Notes: generated by a model from the letters alone, not told the origin. Counted from the first letter of the stretch, positions 25,221 to 33,752 are shown. The stretch is DNA of 48,724 nt from Neobacillus bataviensis LMG 21833 (GCF_000307875.1 NZ_AJLS01000135.1:1-48724); one strand, 5' to 3'. Numbers and translations are program-made.

Positions 25221-26477
25221 TTATTTCTTTAATATAAGCGGTCTTTTAATCACTTCCATAATTTCAGTGGCAGGTAGTCCATTCTCAATGAGTTGAACCA
25301 TTACTTTTAAGTACCTATGAATATGGTGAAAGTATTTTTTATAGCCTGCACATAAATAATTTAATCCCGGTTCCCCATCAGGTGTGAGAAGAAAGCGATG
25401 CTTCGGGCATTCTCCATTGCAGGCAAATCGGACTTCGCAAGTCTGACAGTAGCTTGGCAGTGATGACTTTTTATTTTCTCCAAATGCACGCTGCCTGCTC
25501 GATTCAATCATTTCCGTAAATGTATCATTGAAAATATTCCCTAATTTATAGTCTGGATACATAAAATGATCACATGAATAAACATCTCCATTATGCTCCA
25601 CAATTGCCGCCCTACCGCATGTCTCAGCGAAGAAGCAGGATGTTGCGGGAAGGCCCAGCCATGCGGTAAGGGCGTGTTCAAAATTCATGACATGCACTTT
25701 TCCTACATCCTTTCTCACCCACTCTTCAAATATAGCAATTAAAAACTCACCATATTTCTCTGCTTCAACTGTCCATGAAGAAACGGCTTGCTGAGATTCT
25801 TGCCGATTAATAGAAAGTGGTGTCGCATGCCGCAGCCCTAACTTTTTGGCTTCTATATCCGGCATTCGCTCTACAATTGGGATGAATTGAATGAACTCTA
25901 CCCCCTCCTCTTTAAAGAAGTGATAGATCTCGAGCGGATAGTTAGAGGAATCCTTAGTAACACAAGCTAAAACATTAAAAGCCACTTTATATTTTTTTAA
26001 TAGACGCAAAGCGTTTACAACTTTTTTAAAGGTCGGTTTTCCCCCGCGATCCACCCGATAGCGGTCATGGATGTATTCCGGTCCATCTAGACTAAGGCCG
26101 ACAAGGAAATTATTTTTTGCTAAAAACTGACACCATTCTTCATTCAATAACGTGCCGTTCGTTTGCAGTGAATTTGAGATTTGTTTACCTTTTCCATACT
26201 TCTTTTGTAATTCAATCACACGCTTATAAAAATCAAGGCCCATTAACGTCGGTTCGCCCCCCTGCCAGACAAACGGAATATCAGGGGCATTTTGTGTGGT
26301 TATGTATTGGCGGATAAACTCCTCTAATGCTTCATCAGTCATCCGAAAGCGGCTATTTCCGGTAAAAAGAGCCTCTTTCTCCGTATAAAAACAATAATGG
26401 CAATCTAAATTACAAATCGGTCCTGATGGTTTGGCTAAAATATGATATCCTTTTGTCTGTTCAATTGAATTTGTCAT
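25221..26477 (-). CDS. Anaerobic sulfatase-maturating enzyme (radical SAM, formylglycine-generating)
   Basis: 418 aa from ATG 26477; the longer frame begins at a TTG inside a hairpin. CNLDCHYC (22-29) is the CX3CX2C radical-SAM cluster site. WQGGEPTLMG and the C-terminal SPASM cysteines (CQTCEVRFACNGECPKHRF) complete the anSME pattern. It oxidises the active-site Cys (or Ser) of a sulfatase to formylglycine before export. The adjacent sulfatase has a Cys-type signature, its obvious client. Cytoplasmic. Three Fe-S clusters are expected from the family. Confidence 0.93.
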   Translation of the reverse strand: MTNSIEQTKGYHILAKPSGPICNLDCHYCFYTEKEALFTGNSRFRMTDEALEEFIRQYITTQNAPDIPFVWQGGEPTLMGLDFYKRVIELQKKYGKGKQISNSLQTNGTLLNEEWCQFLAKNNFLVGLSLDGPEYIHDRYRVDRGGKPTFKKVVNALRLLKKYKVAFNVLACVTKDSSNYPLEIYHFFKEEGVEFIQFIPIVERMPDIEAKKLGLRHATPLSINRQESQQAVSSWTVEAEKYGEFLIAIFEEWVRKDVGKVHVMNFEHALTAWLGLPATSCFFAETCGRAAIVEHNGDVYSCDHFMYPDYKLGNIFNDTFTEMIESSRQRAFGENKKSSLPSYCQTCEVRFACNGECPKHRFLLTPDGEPGLNYLCAGYKKYFHHIHRYLKVMVQLIENGLPATEIMEVIKRPLILKK

Positions 26478-26507
26478 TATTTTCACTCGTTTCTTTTTAT
26501 AATGATA

Positions 26508-26535
26508 GGCCAGTAACAATAAATCGTTACTGGCC
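26508..26535 (-). terminator. Hairpin between sulfatase and maturase genes
   Basis: 10-bp perfect stem GGCCAGTAAC/GTTACTGGCC with an 8-nt loop. On the minus strand it is followed by TATCATTATAAAAAG, which has no solid T-run, so it may only trim or attenuate. On the plus strand it is followed by TTTTG. Probable processing or attenuation element setting the sulfatase:maturase ratio. Confidence 0.5.
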
Positions 26536-26561
26536 TTTTGACTTACCTACATAACTATTTG

Positions 26562-28856
26562 TTAGTGAAGTTCGTAAACAACCTTTTCCAGTTCACCTGT
26601 AAATGTAAATATGCCTTTATCTGCATATTCTGGACTCACAGGATAGTGAGTGTCTCTACCAATATCTAACCCTTCAAAACTCACTTTAAATTTGTGCGTT
26701 TGGTCGATTGTTACCTCTCCGGTTTTCTTGTCGTTAATATAAAGGCTGCCAATTCCTTTATGTTGTTCGGTAGGTTTAAACTCATATTTAATTGTTGCTT
26801 GGCCTATTGGAACTTCGGATTCAACTCGATAGATTTTCGTACCGATATTATACTCATAAACCAATTTGTTATCTTTTATATATAATGTATAACCACTTTC
26901 ATAGTTCCCTAATGCCACAAGTACTCCTTCATCTGATGCCTTTTCCCGATTAATAGGGACCGTTATCGTATACGGACGATTAATAATAAACGGTGATGCC
27001 CCTTCGGGAAGCAAGGACATGCCAGGATAGAAAGTAAAGGTATTTCTGGCACGGATCGAATCACTAGGAATGGCTAAAAACCCATCTCCCATCACATCTG
27101 ACATTGGCAGTACATCATATTTCTTCGCTTCTTTCTCCCATAACTTCTGTAGTTCTTTTAGTTTTTCCGGATGCTTTGCAGAAAGGTTGTTGGTTTCAGA
27201 TGGATCTTCAACTACATTGTACAATTCCCATACATCTTTATCGTAAGGCTGTCCTTTGGCATGAAGCGCAATTGCCTTCCAGCCATCATGATAAATAGCA
27301 TGCTGGCCATTATTTTCATAATACTGCATTTTCTTTCCCGGGGCTTTTGCATCCGTGAGTGTATTGGCAAAACTTTCTCCATGCAGCGGCATTTGTTTAA
27401 CTCCCTTTATTTCTTTCGGAAGTTTGATTCCAGCTAAATCATAGACAGTTGGAGTAATATCACTGACATGGACATATTGATTTCTAATTTCTCCTTTAGC
27501 TTTAATGCCTTTTGGATAATAGACAATCATAGGTGTTCTCGTTCCAGCTTCGAACATAGTAGACTTATATAATTTAAATGGTGTATTACTTACCTGAGCC
27601 CAGCCTGCTGGAAATTCGATTTTCGTTTTATTACTGCCGAACTGATCCATTTTTCCGACAATATCTTCTAGCTTTTCCGGTATATCGTTATAAGCGAGTG
27701 TATGGTTAATTGAACCTGTATTTTTTCCCATTGCACTTGCACCATTGTCTGATAAAAAGACAATCATCGTGTTATCTAATTGACCGATAGAACGTAAGTT
27801 GTCAATGAAGCGGCCAATTTGTTCATCCGTATGGGTTAAGAAGCCCGCATATGCCTCTTGGAAATGGGCGAATGCTTTTTTCTCGTCTGCAGACAACTGA
27901 TCCCATGGTTTTACCCCTGGGTTAAGGGGAGCTAGTTTGGCATCTTTGGAAATGATGCCAAGTTCTTTTTGCTTGTTAAACCGTTCTTCTCGGATTTTAT
28001 CCCATCCTTTGTCGTAAACACCTTTATACATATCGATGTATTTCTGTGGCACCTGTACTGGCTGATGCTGCGCGCCAAAGGCTAAATACATGAAGAATGG
28101 CTTTTCTGGGTTGACTGAAGCCTGATCGGTAACATACTGATTAGCGCGATTCACAATATCCTCTGAAAAATGGTAGTTTTCTTTTTCAGGAACATCTATA
28201 AAACTATTATCTTGCACAAGTTCTGGTTTATATTGATCACTGGAGTCTTCAAGGATGCCGTAGAAACGGTCAAAGCCTTTTGCTAACGGCCAGTTTTCAT
28301 ACGGACCAGCAGCTGTTGCCTGATGGGATGGTGATAAGTGCCATTTCCCTAATGCATAGCTATTATATCCTTCATCCTTAAGGACTTCGGCAATAGTCCC
28401 TGCTTCAGGTTTGATTCTCCCCCGTTTATTTGGGTATTCAGGGCCTAAATCAAAATTGGCGACGGTGGACATGCCAACCGAATGAGGATTTCGCCCGGTA
28501 AGTAAGGCTGCACGCGTTGGTGAGCAGACAGGTGTAACATGGGAATTGTTGTAGCGGAGTCCATTTTCCGCTAACATATCAAGATTCGGTGTTTTAATTT
28601 CGGATCCATAGCTTCCAAGGTCTGAGAACCCCGAATCATCTAAAACAATATAGACAATATTTGGTTTTGTCGACGACTGCCCCTTATTCTTTTGCCCCAT
28701 ATTATTTTGTTCTTTTGGTTTAATGGTTTCTGCTTTCACTTCTTGGGTTGTGAAATTTTTGACCGAACATCCTGATAATAATGCTACAGCAGAAGCAAAA
28801 ACAGCTAACCTTTGTAATGGTGATTTATTCCATACTTTTAATTTATAATCCAACAT
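26562..28856 (-). CDS. Type I arylsulfatase, surface lipoprotein
   Basis: 764 aa; ATG preceded by GAGGAGG. N-terminal lipoprotein signal with lipobox ending LLSG-Cys30. NIVYIVLDDSGFSDLGSYG gives the calcium-binding Asp pair (73-74). CSPTRAALLTGR (111-122) is the sulfatase signature, Cys111 becoming formylglycine. GKWHL and SDNGA supply further metal and sulfate ligands. A beta-rich C-terminal domain follows (about 610-764). Expected to hydrolyse sulfate esters outside the cell, releasing a phenol or alcohol for uptake. Its maturase is next in the operon. Length exceeds minimal arylsulfatases (about 550 aa) and resembles the larger AtsA-like branch. Confidence 0.93.
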   Translation of the reverse strand: MLDYKLKVWNKSPLQRLAVFASAVALLSGCSVKNFTTQEVKAETIKPKEQNNMGQKNKGQSSTKPNIVYIVLDDSGFSDLGSYGSEIKTPNLDMLAENGLRYNNSHVTPVCSPTRAALLTGRNPHSVGMSTVANFDLGPEYPNKRGRIKPEAGTIAEVLKDEGYNSYALGKWHLSPSHQATAAGPYENWPLAKGFDRFYGILEDSSDQYKPELVQDNSFIDVPEKENYHFSEDIVNRANQYVTDQASVNPEKPFFMYLAFGAQHQPVQVPQKYIDMYKGVYDKGWDKIREERFNKQKELGIISKDAKLAPLNPGVKPWDQLSADEKKAFAHFQEAYAGFLTHTDEQIGRFIDNLRSIGQLDNTMIVFLSDNGASAMGKNTGSINHTLAYNDIPEKLEDIVGKMDQFGSNKTKIEFPAGWAQVSNTPFKLYKSTMFEAGTRTPMIVYYPKGIKAKGEIRNQYVHVSDITPTVYDLAGIKLPKEIKGVKQMPLHGESFANTLTDAKAPGKKMQYYENNGQHAIYHDGWKAIALHAKGQPYDKDVWELYNVVEDPSETNNLSAKHPEKLKELQKLWEKEAKKYDVLPMSDVMGDGFLAIPSDSIRARNTFTFYPGMSLLPEGASPFIINRPYTITVPINREKASDEGVLVALGNYESGYTLYIKDNKLVYEYNIGTKIYRVESEVPIGQATIKYEFKPTEQHKGIGSLYINDKKTGEVTIDQTHKFKVSFEGLDIGRDTHYPVSPEYADKGIFTFTGELEKVVYELH

Positions 28857-28899
28857 TTATCCTCCTCTTTTGCCGATTCAATATGTACTCCGGCGCTAT

Positions 28900-28980
28900 T
28901 TACGAGACTACTACAACTTTCGCTCCCTCAGCAGCGAATAATTTTTCAAACCTCTTCACCCCTATCCCAAAGATTGAGAA
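28900..28980 (-). pseudogene. Relic of a short-chain dehydrogenase N-terminus
   Basis: On the minus strand, ending at a TAA at 28900-28902, one frame reads FGIGVKRFEKLFAAEGAKVVVVS. This closely resembles the SDR cofactor-binding segment GIGxAxAxLFAAEGAKVVVVS. No start codon, no TGxxxGIG N-terminal half and no continuation are present. It sits between the MFS terminator and the sulfatase. It looks like the scar of a deleted SDR gene. The match rests on about 20 residues judged by eye. Confidence 0.45.
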
Positions 28981-28983
28981 TAT

Positions 28984-29030
28984 AAAAAGCTAAAATGACG
29001 AATACATCAATCCATCATTTTAGCTTTTTT
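28984..29030 (-). terminator. Terminator of the MFS gene upstream of the sulfatase
   Basis: Stem AAAAAGCTAAAATGA (28984-28998) with TCATTTTAGCTTTTT (29015-29029), 16-nt loop; on the minus strand the descending arm ends in TTTTTA. It closes the transporter transcript 8 nt after its stop. Confidence 0.8.
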
Positions 29031-29037
29031 CCTCTTG

Positions 29038-30234
29038 TCATTGACCGACCGTTACCTCTAAATCCCGCTTCGGATCTCTTACATTCAGTGCCCAAATCAA
29101 TGCTAAAACAATTAATCCAACAGCACTTACAGCTAATGGGAATCTGCCAATATCCTGCTTAAATACGGTTTGGACTAGTTGAAAACCAAAAGGTCCCAGG
29201 ATACCACCCAGTCCTTGACCTACAACGACTAATCCCACAGCAGATGCACCAACAGGAGTTAGTTCAGAAACTTTAGTAAATACTCCAGGAAGTCCAACTC
29301 CCATTCCAAAACCGCCAATAATACTTCCAACAAAAATCAGTAGTAAACTTGGTGATAAATAACAAATGGCCATCCCTAATCCTGTTCCTAAAACAGCAAT
29401 CGGCAGGTAATAATTAGGAAGTCTATGTTTTATTTTTCCAAATAAAAACCCTGCAATCAGTGTTCCAAAGGTAAAAACTGAGATTGCTAGACCAGCCTCG
29501 GTGGCATTTCCTAATTTATCCGCTTGGATTACTACCGAAATATTCGTTACATAACCAAAAATCAAACCGGAATAGATTACCTGTCCTAAGCATACCCAAT
29601 AGATTGCTTTCGGTAATTTAACCTTTTGCCGGCCTTTGGTGTCATTTGCAGCAGCCTGTTGTTTCCTTTCAGGCTCAGGAAGATAAAGAATGGTAACAGC
29701 AAGAATCCAGATTGGGAATAAATAGGTTAAGAACCCATAGTGCCAGCCAAAAGAATCTGCTAGAATTCCACCCACTAATTGAAAGAATATCGCTCCAATA
29801 CATGCGATGGTAGAAGTTCCAAAACCGATTAAGAAATCTCTTTCTCTTCCTTCAAAGAAATCGGTAATCACGTCCACTGACAACGGCATTGTAATCCCAA
29901 CACCAAGTCCTAATAAACCACGCATTACAATAATCAGCGGTAAACTGTCAATAAAGGTAGGAAGTACTCCACCGATAATGAAAAGGCTTAAGCCTATGAA
30001 TAACAATGTCCGCTTCTTGAACATTTTGGTAAGTTTACCGTAAAACAGCGCCGGGAAAATTTGGATTAAACCAGGAAAGGTTGCAACTAACATAACTATG
30101 GTAGGGTCATATTGTGGAAATGCCTTTATGATGTCTGCCATAATGGATCCCGCTACCCCTGCAGCAACATCCTGGAAAGCAAGAATGACAACTAAAAACT
30201 TTAAGAAATTTCTACTGATTGTTTTTACTGCCAA
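29038..30234 (-). CDS. MFS transporter
   Basis: 398 aa with about 12 hydrophobic helices. Motif A-like loop GKLTKMFKKRTLLFIG between helices 2 and 3, and RGLLGLGVGITMPLSVDVITDFFEGRERDFLIGFG around helices 4-5, point to a drug/metabolite or sugar-phosphate-type MFS protein. There is no ACS signature, unlike the carrier at 16046. It may import the desulfated product or export an intermediate. It has a good sigma-A promoter about 225 nt upstream. Confidence 0.85.
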   Translation of the reverse strand: MAVKTISRNFLKFLVVILAFQDVAAGVAGSIMADIIKAFPQYDPTIVMLVATFPGLIQIFPALFYGKLTKMFKKRTLLFIGLSLFIIGGVLPTFIDSLPLIIVMRGLLGLGVGITMPLSVDVITDFFEGRERDFLIGFGTSTIACIGAIFFQLVGGILADSFGWHYGFLTYLFPIWILAVTILYLPEPERKQQAAANDTKGRQKVKLPKAIYWVCLGQVIYSGLIFGYVTNISVVIQADKLGNATEAGLAISVFTFGTLIAGFLFGKIKHRLPNYYLPIAVLGTGLGMAICYLSPSLLLIFVGSIIGGFGMGVGLPGVFTKVSELTPVGASAVGLVVVGQGLGGILGPFGFQLVQTVFKQDIGRFPLAVSAVGLIVLALIWALNVRDPKRDLEVTVGQ

Positions 30235-30424
30235 TAGATAAACCTCCCTTTTGTTTATACTGCTTAAACATTGATGAAAAATAAGAAATGAATTCGCTTT
30301 CAGAATAGAACAAATTTGATACTGTTCCTGTCGTTTTTGTGGCCATCAAAAACAACATACAAAATTCCAGTATTATTTATACTAAAATTTTAATTTTACA
30401 TTTTATTACTTAAACACTGTCGAA

Positions 30425-30488
30425 AGTGATAAAAAAGGCGCCTTCTTTCACTAACTGTAATTCTACATAGCCTGAAATTGCTTGTCAA
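30425..30488 (-). promoter_or_regulatory. Sigma-A promoter of the MFS gene with a palindrome at the start site
   Basis: TTGACA (30488-30483), 17 nt, TAGAAT (30465-30460): a near-consensus promoter. Immediately downstream at 30452-30425 lies an imperfect 28-nt palindrome, AGTGAAAGAAGGC then GCCTTTTTTATCACT. Its position at about +1 to +28 fits a repressor operator; lack of a loop argues against a terminator. Confidence 0.55.
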
Positions 30489-30544
30489 TATATTCTAAAT
30501 ATTTTTTATTTTATAAACAACTTGTTATTATTTCACAAAAATAC

Positions 30545-30578
30545 AGAAAAATACGCTGAAAATATCAGCGTATTTTTC
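30545..30578 (-). terminator. Terminator of flavin reductase copy 2
   Basis: 14-bp perfect stem GAAAAATACGCTGA/TCAGCGTATTTTTC with a 5-nt loop. The arms supply the T-run on both strands, so it can act bidirectionally. It lies about 110 nt after the reductase stop. Confidence 0.8.
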
Positions 30579-30690
30579 TAAAATCCATATTCAAGTAAAA
30601 TATTACTACGAATCTTTCCTTATTGAATCTTTTTCTAAACAACAAAACTCAAAAACCATAAAAAACTATCTATACTGGTTTATTTCCCCA

Positions 30691-31155
30691 TTACTCCTCT
30701 GCCAAGCTTCGATATTTTCCACTATAATAAATTAGCGGATCAGAATCATTCACGTGAATGTCTGTAACACGCCCAATAAAAAGTGTATGATCACCCTCAA
30801 CATGTGCAGCTGTGACCTCACAAGAAATTTGCGTCAATACATTAGGTAATACCGGAACCCCGTCAAGACGATCAAACACTACTTCTTGATGATCCTTCAT
30901 CTGCCCAGCAAAGACCATTGATAGATCCTTTTGGTCAGAAGCCAGTATATTTACGGAGAATGCCCCGCTCTGTTTAATTTTCTCAAGCATTTGTGCTTTT
31001 TCGGCAATTGAGATTACGACAAGCTTTGGGCTAAGTGACACTGACATGAAGGCATTAGCCGTCATCCCATGAACGTTTCCATCCACTTCCGCAGCTATCA
31101 CTGTTACCCCTGTTGCAAATTTCCCCATTGCATTCCGAAATTGACGCTCATCCAT
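30691..31155 (-). CDS. NAD(P)H:flavin reductase, HpaC/HsaB type (copy 2)
   Basis: 154 aa from ATG 31155 with GGAGGAAAT upstream. Same motifs as copy 1 (GKFATGVTVIA, HGMTANAFMSVSLSPKLVVISI, GDHTLFIGRVTDIH). It stands alone at the outer edge of the island, separated from its likely oxygenase partners by the sulfatase block, with its own terminator. Probably supplies reduced flavin to oxygenase copy 1, whose operon lacks a reductase (inference). A TTGACA-17-TATTTC pair overlapping about 31205-31235 could be its promoter. Confidence 0.88.
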   Translation of the reverse strand: MDERQFRNAMGKFATGVTVIAAEVDGNVHGMTANAFMSVSLSPKLVVISIAEKAQMLEKIKQSGAFSVNILASDQKDLSMVFAGQMKDHQEVVFDRLDGVPVLPNVLTQISCEVTAAHVEGDHTLFIGRVTDIHVNDSDPLIYYSGKYRSLAEE

Positions 31156-31292
31156 TTCTATTTCCTCCCCTTCATCCACCCAGTCCAGAAATAAGAATTC
31201 CAAAGCAGGCTGTCAATAACAATATATTTAAAACCAGGCCGAACAATGCTCCTTGCCCTGAGGATTTTTTTAACAACTAGTGAGACTTCCTC

Positions 31293-31937
31293 CTATTTCT
31301 TTTTCACCTTGCGATATACTCGATAGCCCTTTCGGATTCCGTCGACAATATAAAAAGGTATGGAAGGGTGATATTTATAAAGAAAGGGTTTATAAATCTT
31401 ATAATAGGCTCTTTTCAAATCATCCCACTTTCGGCAATACCCTTCTTTATAAAAATCCGATACATCCACGATATACCCTTTGCCTTCAAACATGACAACA
31501 TTTTTTCCGTGAACATCAAAAGGATTTAAACCGACAGACCGGGCGTATTCTAAACCTTGATCGATATCCTCAATCACAGATTCAGGTATTTGGATGCCGT
31601 TTACAACAGCATTAAATAAAGTAATCCCATCAAGTTTTTTTAACACTAAGTATGTTTCTCCATGTTCATAAAGGGAAGAAAAAGCTCCATGGTCTCCTAA
31701 TGTTTTATAGACTTCAATTTCCTTCTTAAGCTCCTCAGGGCTTCTACCATACACTTTTACAACCCTCTCCGGATACGAATCATGGGAAAAGACCCCTGCA
31801 TAATTGCCGCTCCCGATTGTTTTCCATGAGTTAGACCGATTGTTTACAATTATCGGGTCAAATGGGCGGTTAGTAGATAAGTGTATTTGCGGTAATAATT
31901 CTTTTTCTATTAAACTAATATACTTTTCAATTTTCAT
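31293..31937 (-). CDS. Protein kinase-like protein (YrzF/YbdM-like)
   Basis: 214 aa from ATG 31937 (AAGGTG upstream); the longer frame to 32099 has no ribosome site. A minimal kinase fold: WKTIGSGNYAGVFSH (about 41-55, glycine-rich loop), VVKVYG (phosphate-binding Lys), VLKKLDG hinge, DVHGKNVV (catalytic-loop equivalent, with His and Asn) and IVDVSDF (DFG-equivalent Asp). The layout resembles small Bacillus kinase-like proteins such as YrzF rather than PrkC-type receptors. No transmembrane segment. Substrate unknown. It marks the border between island and core block. Confidence 0.75.
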   Translation of the reverse strand: MKIEKYISLIEKELLPQIHLSTNRPFDPIIVNNRSNSWKTIGSGNYAGVFSHDSYPERVVKVYGRSPEELKKEIEVYKTLGDHGAFSSLYEHGETYLVLKKLDGITLFNAVVNGIQIPESVIEDIDQGLEYARSVGLNPFDVHGKNVVMFEGKGYIVDVSDFYKEGYCRKWDDLKRAYYKIYKPFLYKYHPSIPFYIVDGIRKGYRVYRKVKKK

Positions 31938-32130
31938 GACACACCTTCTAAACTTTTGGATCTTCAATTCAAAAATATTTTTTCTACATTCTAACATATC
32001 CCTTGGAAATTTATGATGGAAATTTCTTTTCTGCCAATATACACTTATGATAAAGGAAATATTCAGTTTTCCAAAATTTAATGCCACTATAATGTACATC
32101 TGTTATGGCATTTTTTTGAAAGGAGCTGCC

Positions 32131-32682
32131 ATGGCTTTTCCACTTTTAGAAACGAAAAGATTGAAATTGATTGAAATAACACATCAACATGTAGATTCAC
32201 TATACGAAATTTTATCATTAGAGGATGTGACAAAGTTCTACGGTACCAATCGCTTTACATTGCAGGTTGAGGCATCTAGATTAATAGACATGTTTCACAA
32301 AAACTTCCTTGAAAAACGAGGGATTCGCTGGGGAATTAAGTTGAAGGAAAATCAAAGAATCATTGGTACTGTCGGTCTCAATGCATTACATCTGAAGAAT
32401 AAACGTGCGGAGATTGGGTATGAACTCCATCCTTCCTTTTGGAGAATGGGGTATGCCTCAGAGGCAATCAAAGAGGTGCTGCGCTTTGGTTTTAATCAAT
32501 TGGATTTAAATCGAATCGGGGCTCTGGTATACCCTGAAAATGAAGCATCCGTAAATTTGCTTATGAAGCTAGGCTTTTCAAAGGAAGGTATACTTCGCGG
32601 CTACATTCACCAAAATGAACAATTTCACGATACATATGTATTATCCCTTTTACAGCAGGAATGGAAAAACAGCCAGGAGTAG
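32131..32682 (+). CDS. GNAT family N-acetyltransferase, RimJ/RimL-like
   Basis: 183 aa, the only plus-strand gene in the window. ATG 32131 is preceded by AAAGGAG; an upstream in-frame ATG at 32047 is not. FPLLETKRLKLIEIT is the RimJ/RimL-type opening. IIGTVGLNAL, EIGYELHPSFWRMGYASEAIKEVL (acetyl-CoA loop Q/RxxGxA) and NEASVNLLMKLGFSKEGILRGYI follow. It probably acetylates a protein N-terminus or a small amine. TATAAT at 32088-32093 is a likely -10, but its -35 is weak. Confidence 0.88.
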   Translation: MAFPLLETKRLKLIEITHQHVDSLYEILSLEDVTKFYGTNRFTLQVEASRLIDMFHKNFLEKRGIRWGIKLKENQRIIGTVGLNALHLKNKRAEIGYELHPSFWRMGYASEAIKEVLRFGFNQLDLNRIGALVYPENEASVNLLMKLGFSKEGILRGYIHQNEQFHDTYVLSLLQQEWKNSQE

Positions 32683-32700
32683 GAGCTCCTGGCTACTTTT
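32671..32700. terminator. Bidirectional terminator between convergent GNAT and small gene
   Basis: 9-bp stem AGCCAGGAG (32671-32679) with CTCCTGGCT (32686-32694), containing the GNAT stop codon in the loop side. ACTTTTATT follows on plus and GTTTTTCC on minus, so both convergent genes can use it. Confidence 0.75.
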
Positions 32701-32899
32701 ATTCTTCGAAATACTCCTTAAGTACTTTAGGGTTTTTGACCTCTCCCTCTTGATAATACGGATTATTTTCAGCAGCATCCTTTGGATCAAGATTTGTTTT
32801 GATCACAAGCATCGGGGTTGGCGAACTCTCTGCAATAATTCGGTCGTTTAATTGATCAAAATCAGGCAGCTTCTTATTTCCAGGTTGTCTTGGAACCAT
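32699..32899 (-). CDS. Small conserved-looking hypothetical protein
   Basis: 66 aa, starting at an ATG with an excellent AGGAGGTG site 5-6 nt upstream and ending at a shared terminator. Hydrophilic, acidic C-terminus (PKVLKEYFEE), no transmembrane segment, no cysteines. It contains PGNKKLPDFDQLNDRI and TNLDPKDAAENNPYYQEGE. I do not recognise the family. Position next to cotE and the strong ribosome site argue that it is real; a sporulation role would be a guess. Confidence 0.7.
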   Translation of the reverse strand: MVPRQPGNKKLPDFDQLNDRIIAESSPTPMLVIKTNLDPKDAAENNPYYQEGEVKNPKVLKEYFEE

Positions 32900-32971
32900 A
32901 CAAACACCTCCTAAAAAATAGCTTGCTGATTTTAGCAGTTAACCATTCATCTAATTTCTGTTGACGTAAAA

Positions 32972-33002
32972 GAAAAAAACTAGGAAGTATTACCTTCCTA
33001 GT
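32972..33002 (-). terminator. cotE terminator
   Basis: 9-bp stem ACTAGGAAG/CTTCCTAGT followed on the minus strand by TTTTTTTC, 5 nt after the cotE stop. Confidence 0.85.
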
Positions 33003-33006
33003 GTCT

Positions 33007-33552
33007 TTATTCCTCTTCGGAACCGACCAAGAAATCCGGATTTAGTTCTTCGAATTCTTCATCGTCCACATCCAGTCCCCAATCTTCGTCATTGTCTTTG
33101 CAGCCTTCAGAGCTGACACGGACACAAACCTTTGTCTCGCCAATCACCTCTACAAGGAATTCCCTTTCGACATGGACAATGATTCGGTTACCGTTAGGGG
33201 AAATGACAGCTTCACAGCAGTTAGGCTGTTGCAGCACTCGAGCACAAATTTCGTTGTCATCGAGGCAATCATTGTCACGATACTTTAACTTGATGACATC
33301 TGTATATTGAACACGTTCAGTCACTACTTCTGTTTTGGTATTATCATTAAATGAGTACCAAACGTTGATGTCATATGAGCCATGTATCTCTACGGTCTTA
33401 CCGACTTTTTTCGCGTTATATTTATGGTTGATGATCCAACAGCCAAGAATACTTGTTGGACTATGTGCCGGGCTAATCGTATGATTGGACTGGGTAAATT
33501 TCCGTCCTTTCGCTACTACGGCCTTCGTAATTATCTCTCTATATTCTCCCAT
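33007..33552 (-). CDS. cotE: Outer spore coat morphogenetic protein CotE
   Basis: 181 aa from ATG 33552 (GGAGGG upstream), the same length as Bacillus subtilis CotE; the longer frame to 33633 is rejected. [19 protein letters not shown] opens the protein, [15 protein letters not shown] and [25 protein letters not shown] follow, and an acidic tail ends [11 protein letters not shown]. CotE forms the layer on which the outer coat assembles in the mother cell and is recruited by SpoIVA. Cysteines are more frequent here (about 7) than I recall for B. subtilis CotE, which might allow disulfide cross-linking. Confidence 0.95.
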   Translation of the reverse strand: MGEYREIITKAVVAKGRKFTQSNHTISPAHSPTSILGCWIINHKYNAKKVGKTVEIHGSYDINVWYSFNDNTKTEVVTERVQYTDVIKLKYRDNDCLDDNEICARVLQQPNCCEAVISPNGNRIIVHVEREFLVEVIGETKVCVRVSSEGCKDNDEDWGLDVDDEEFEELNPDFLVGSEEE

Positions 33553-33657
33553 TTCGCGCGAACCCTCCTCATTCATTTTCATTTCATCGTATGCTAATTT
33601 GTAGACTAGTGTGATATATATTTTTGTGAACACTGGTTAAAAGTTTAGTCATAGTTC

Positions 33658-33685
33658 ATTTTATGCGGGATTTATAGGTGTGTGC
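33658..33685 (-). promoter_or_regulatory. cotE: Candidate sigma-K promoter of cotE
   Basis: On the minus strand GGCAC/AC (AC at 33683-33682), 16 nt, then CATAAAAT (33665-33658). This fits the sigma-K pattern AC-N16/17-CATAnnnT. A further CATACGAT about 35 nt before the start codon resembles a sigma-E -10, but no fitting -35 is visible. In B. subtilis cotE is known to have both types. Confidence 0.35.
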
Positions 33686-33752
33686 CTTTCATGCATGTAC
33701 TTTAAAATGGAGGAATGCAGTGTTGAATAATTCGGAGTTATCCTTTAAAATG

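Larger units (their letters stand above)
30235..30690. other. Intergenic region upstream of the MFS gene
   Basis: 456 nt without a gene. It holds the MFS promoter with a palindrome at its start site (30425-30488) and the terminator of the flavin reductase gene (30545-30578). The rest, including the roughly 190-nt leader of the MFS mRNA, is AT-rich and shows no recognisable riboswitch. Confidence 0.6.

Noticed and set aside
30574..30590. TTTTTCTAAAATCC as a fifth copy of the island -10 element
   Set aside because: It is on the wrong strand for the flanking genes, is part of a terminator arm, and has no CCAAT or CTCTAG box at the right distance.
31156..31290. Open frame on the minus strand reading IVRPGFKYIVIDSLLWNSYFWTGW before flavin reductase 2
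   Set aside because: It looks protein-like and may be the tail of a lost membrane protein, but it has no start or ribosome site and I recognise no family, so it is not listed as a gene.
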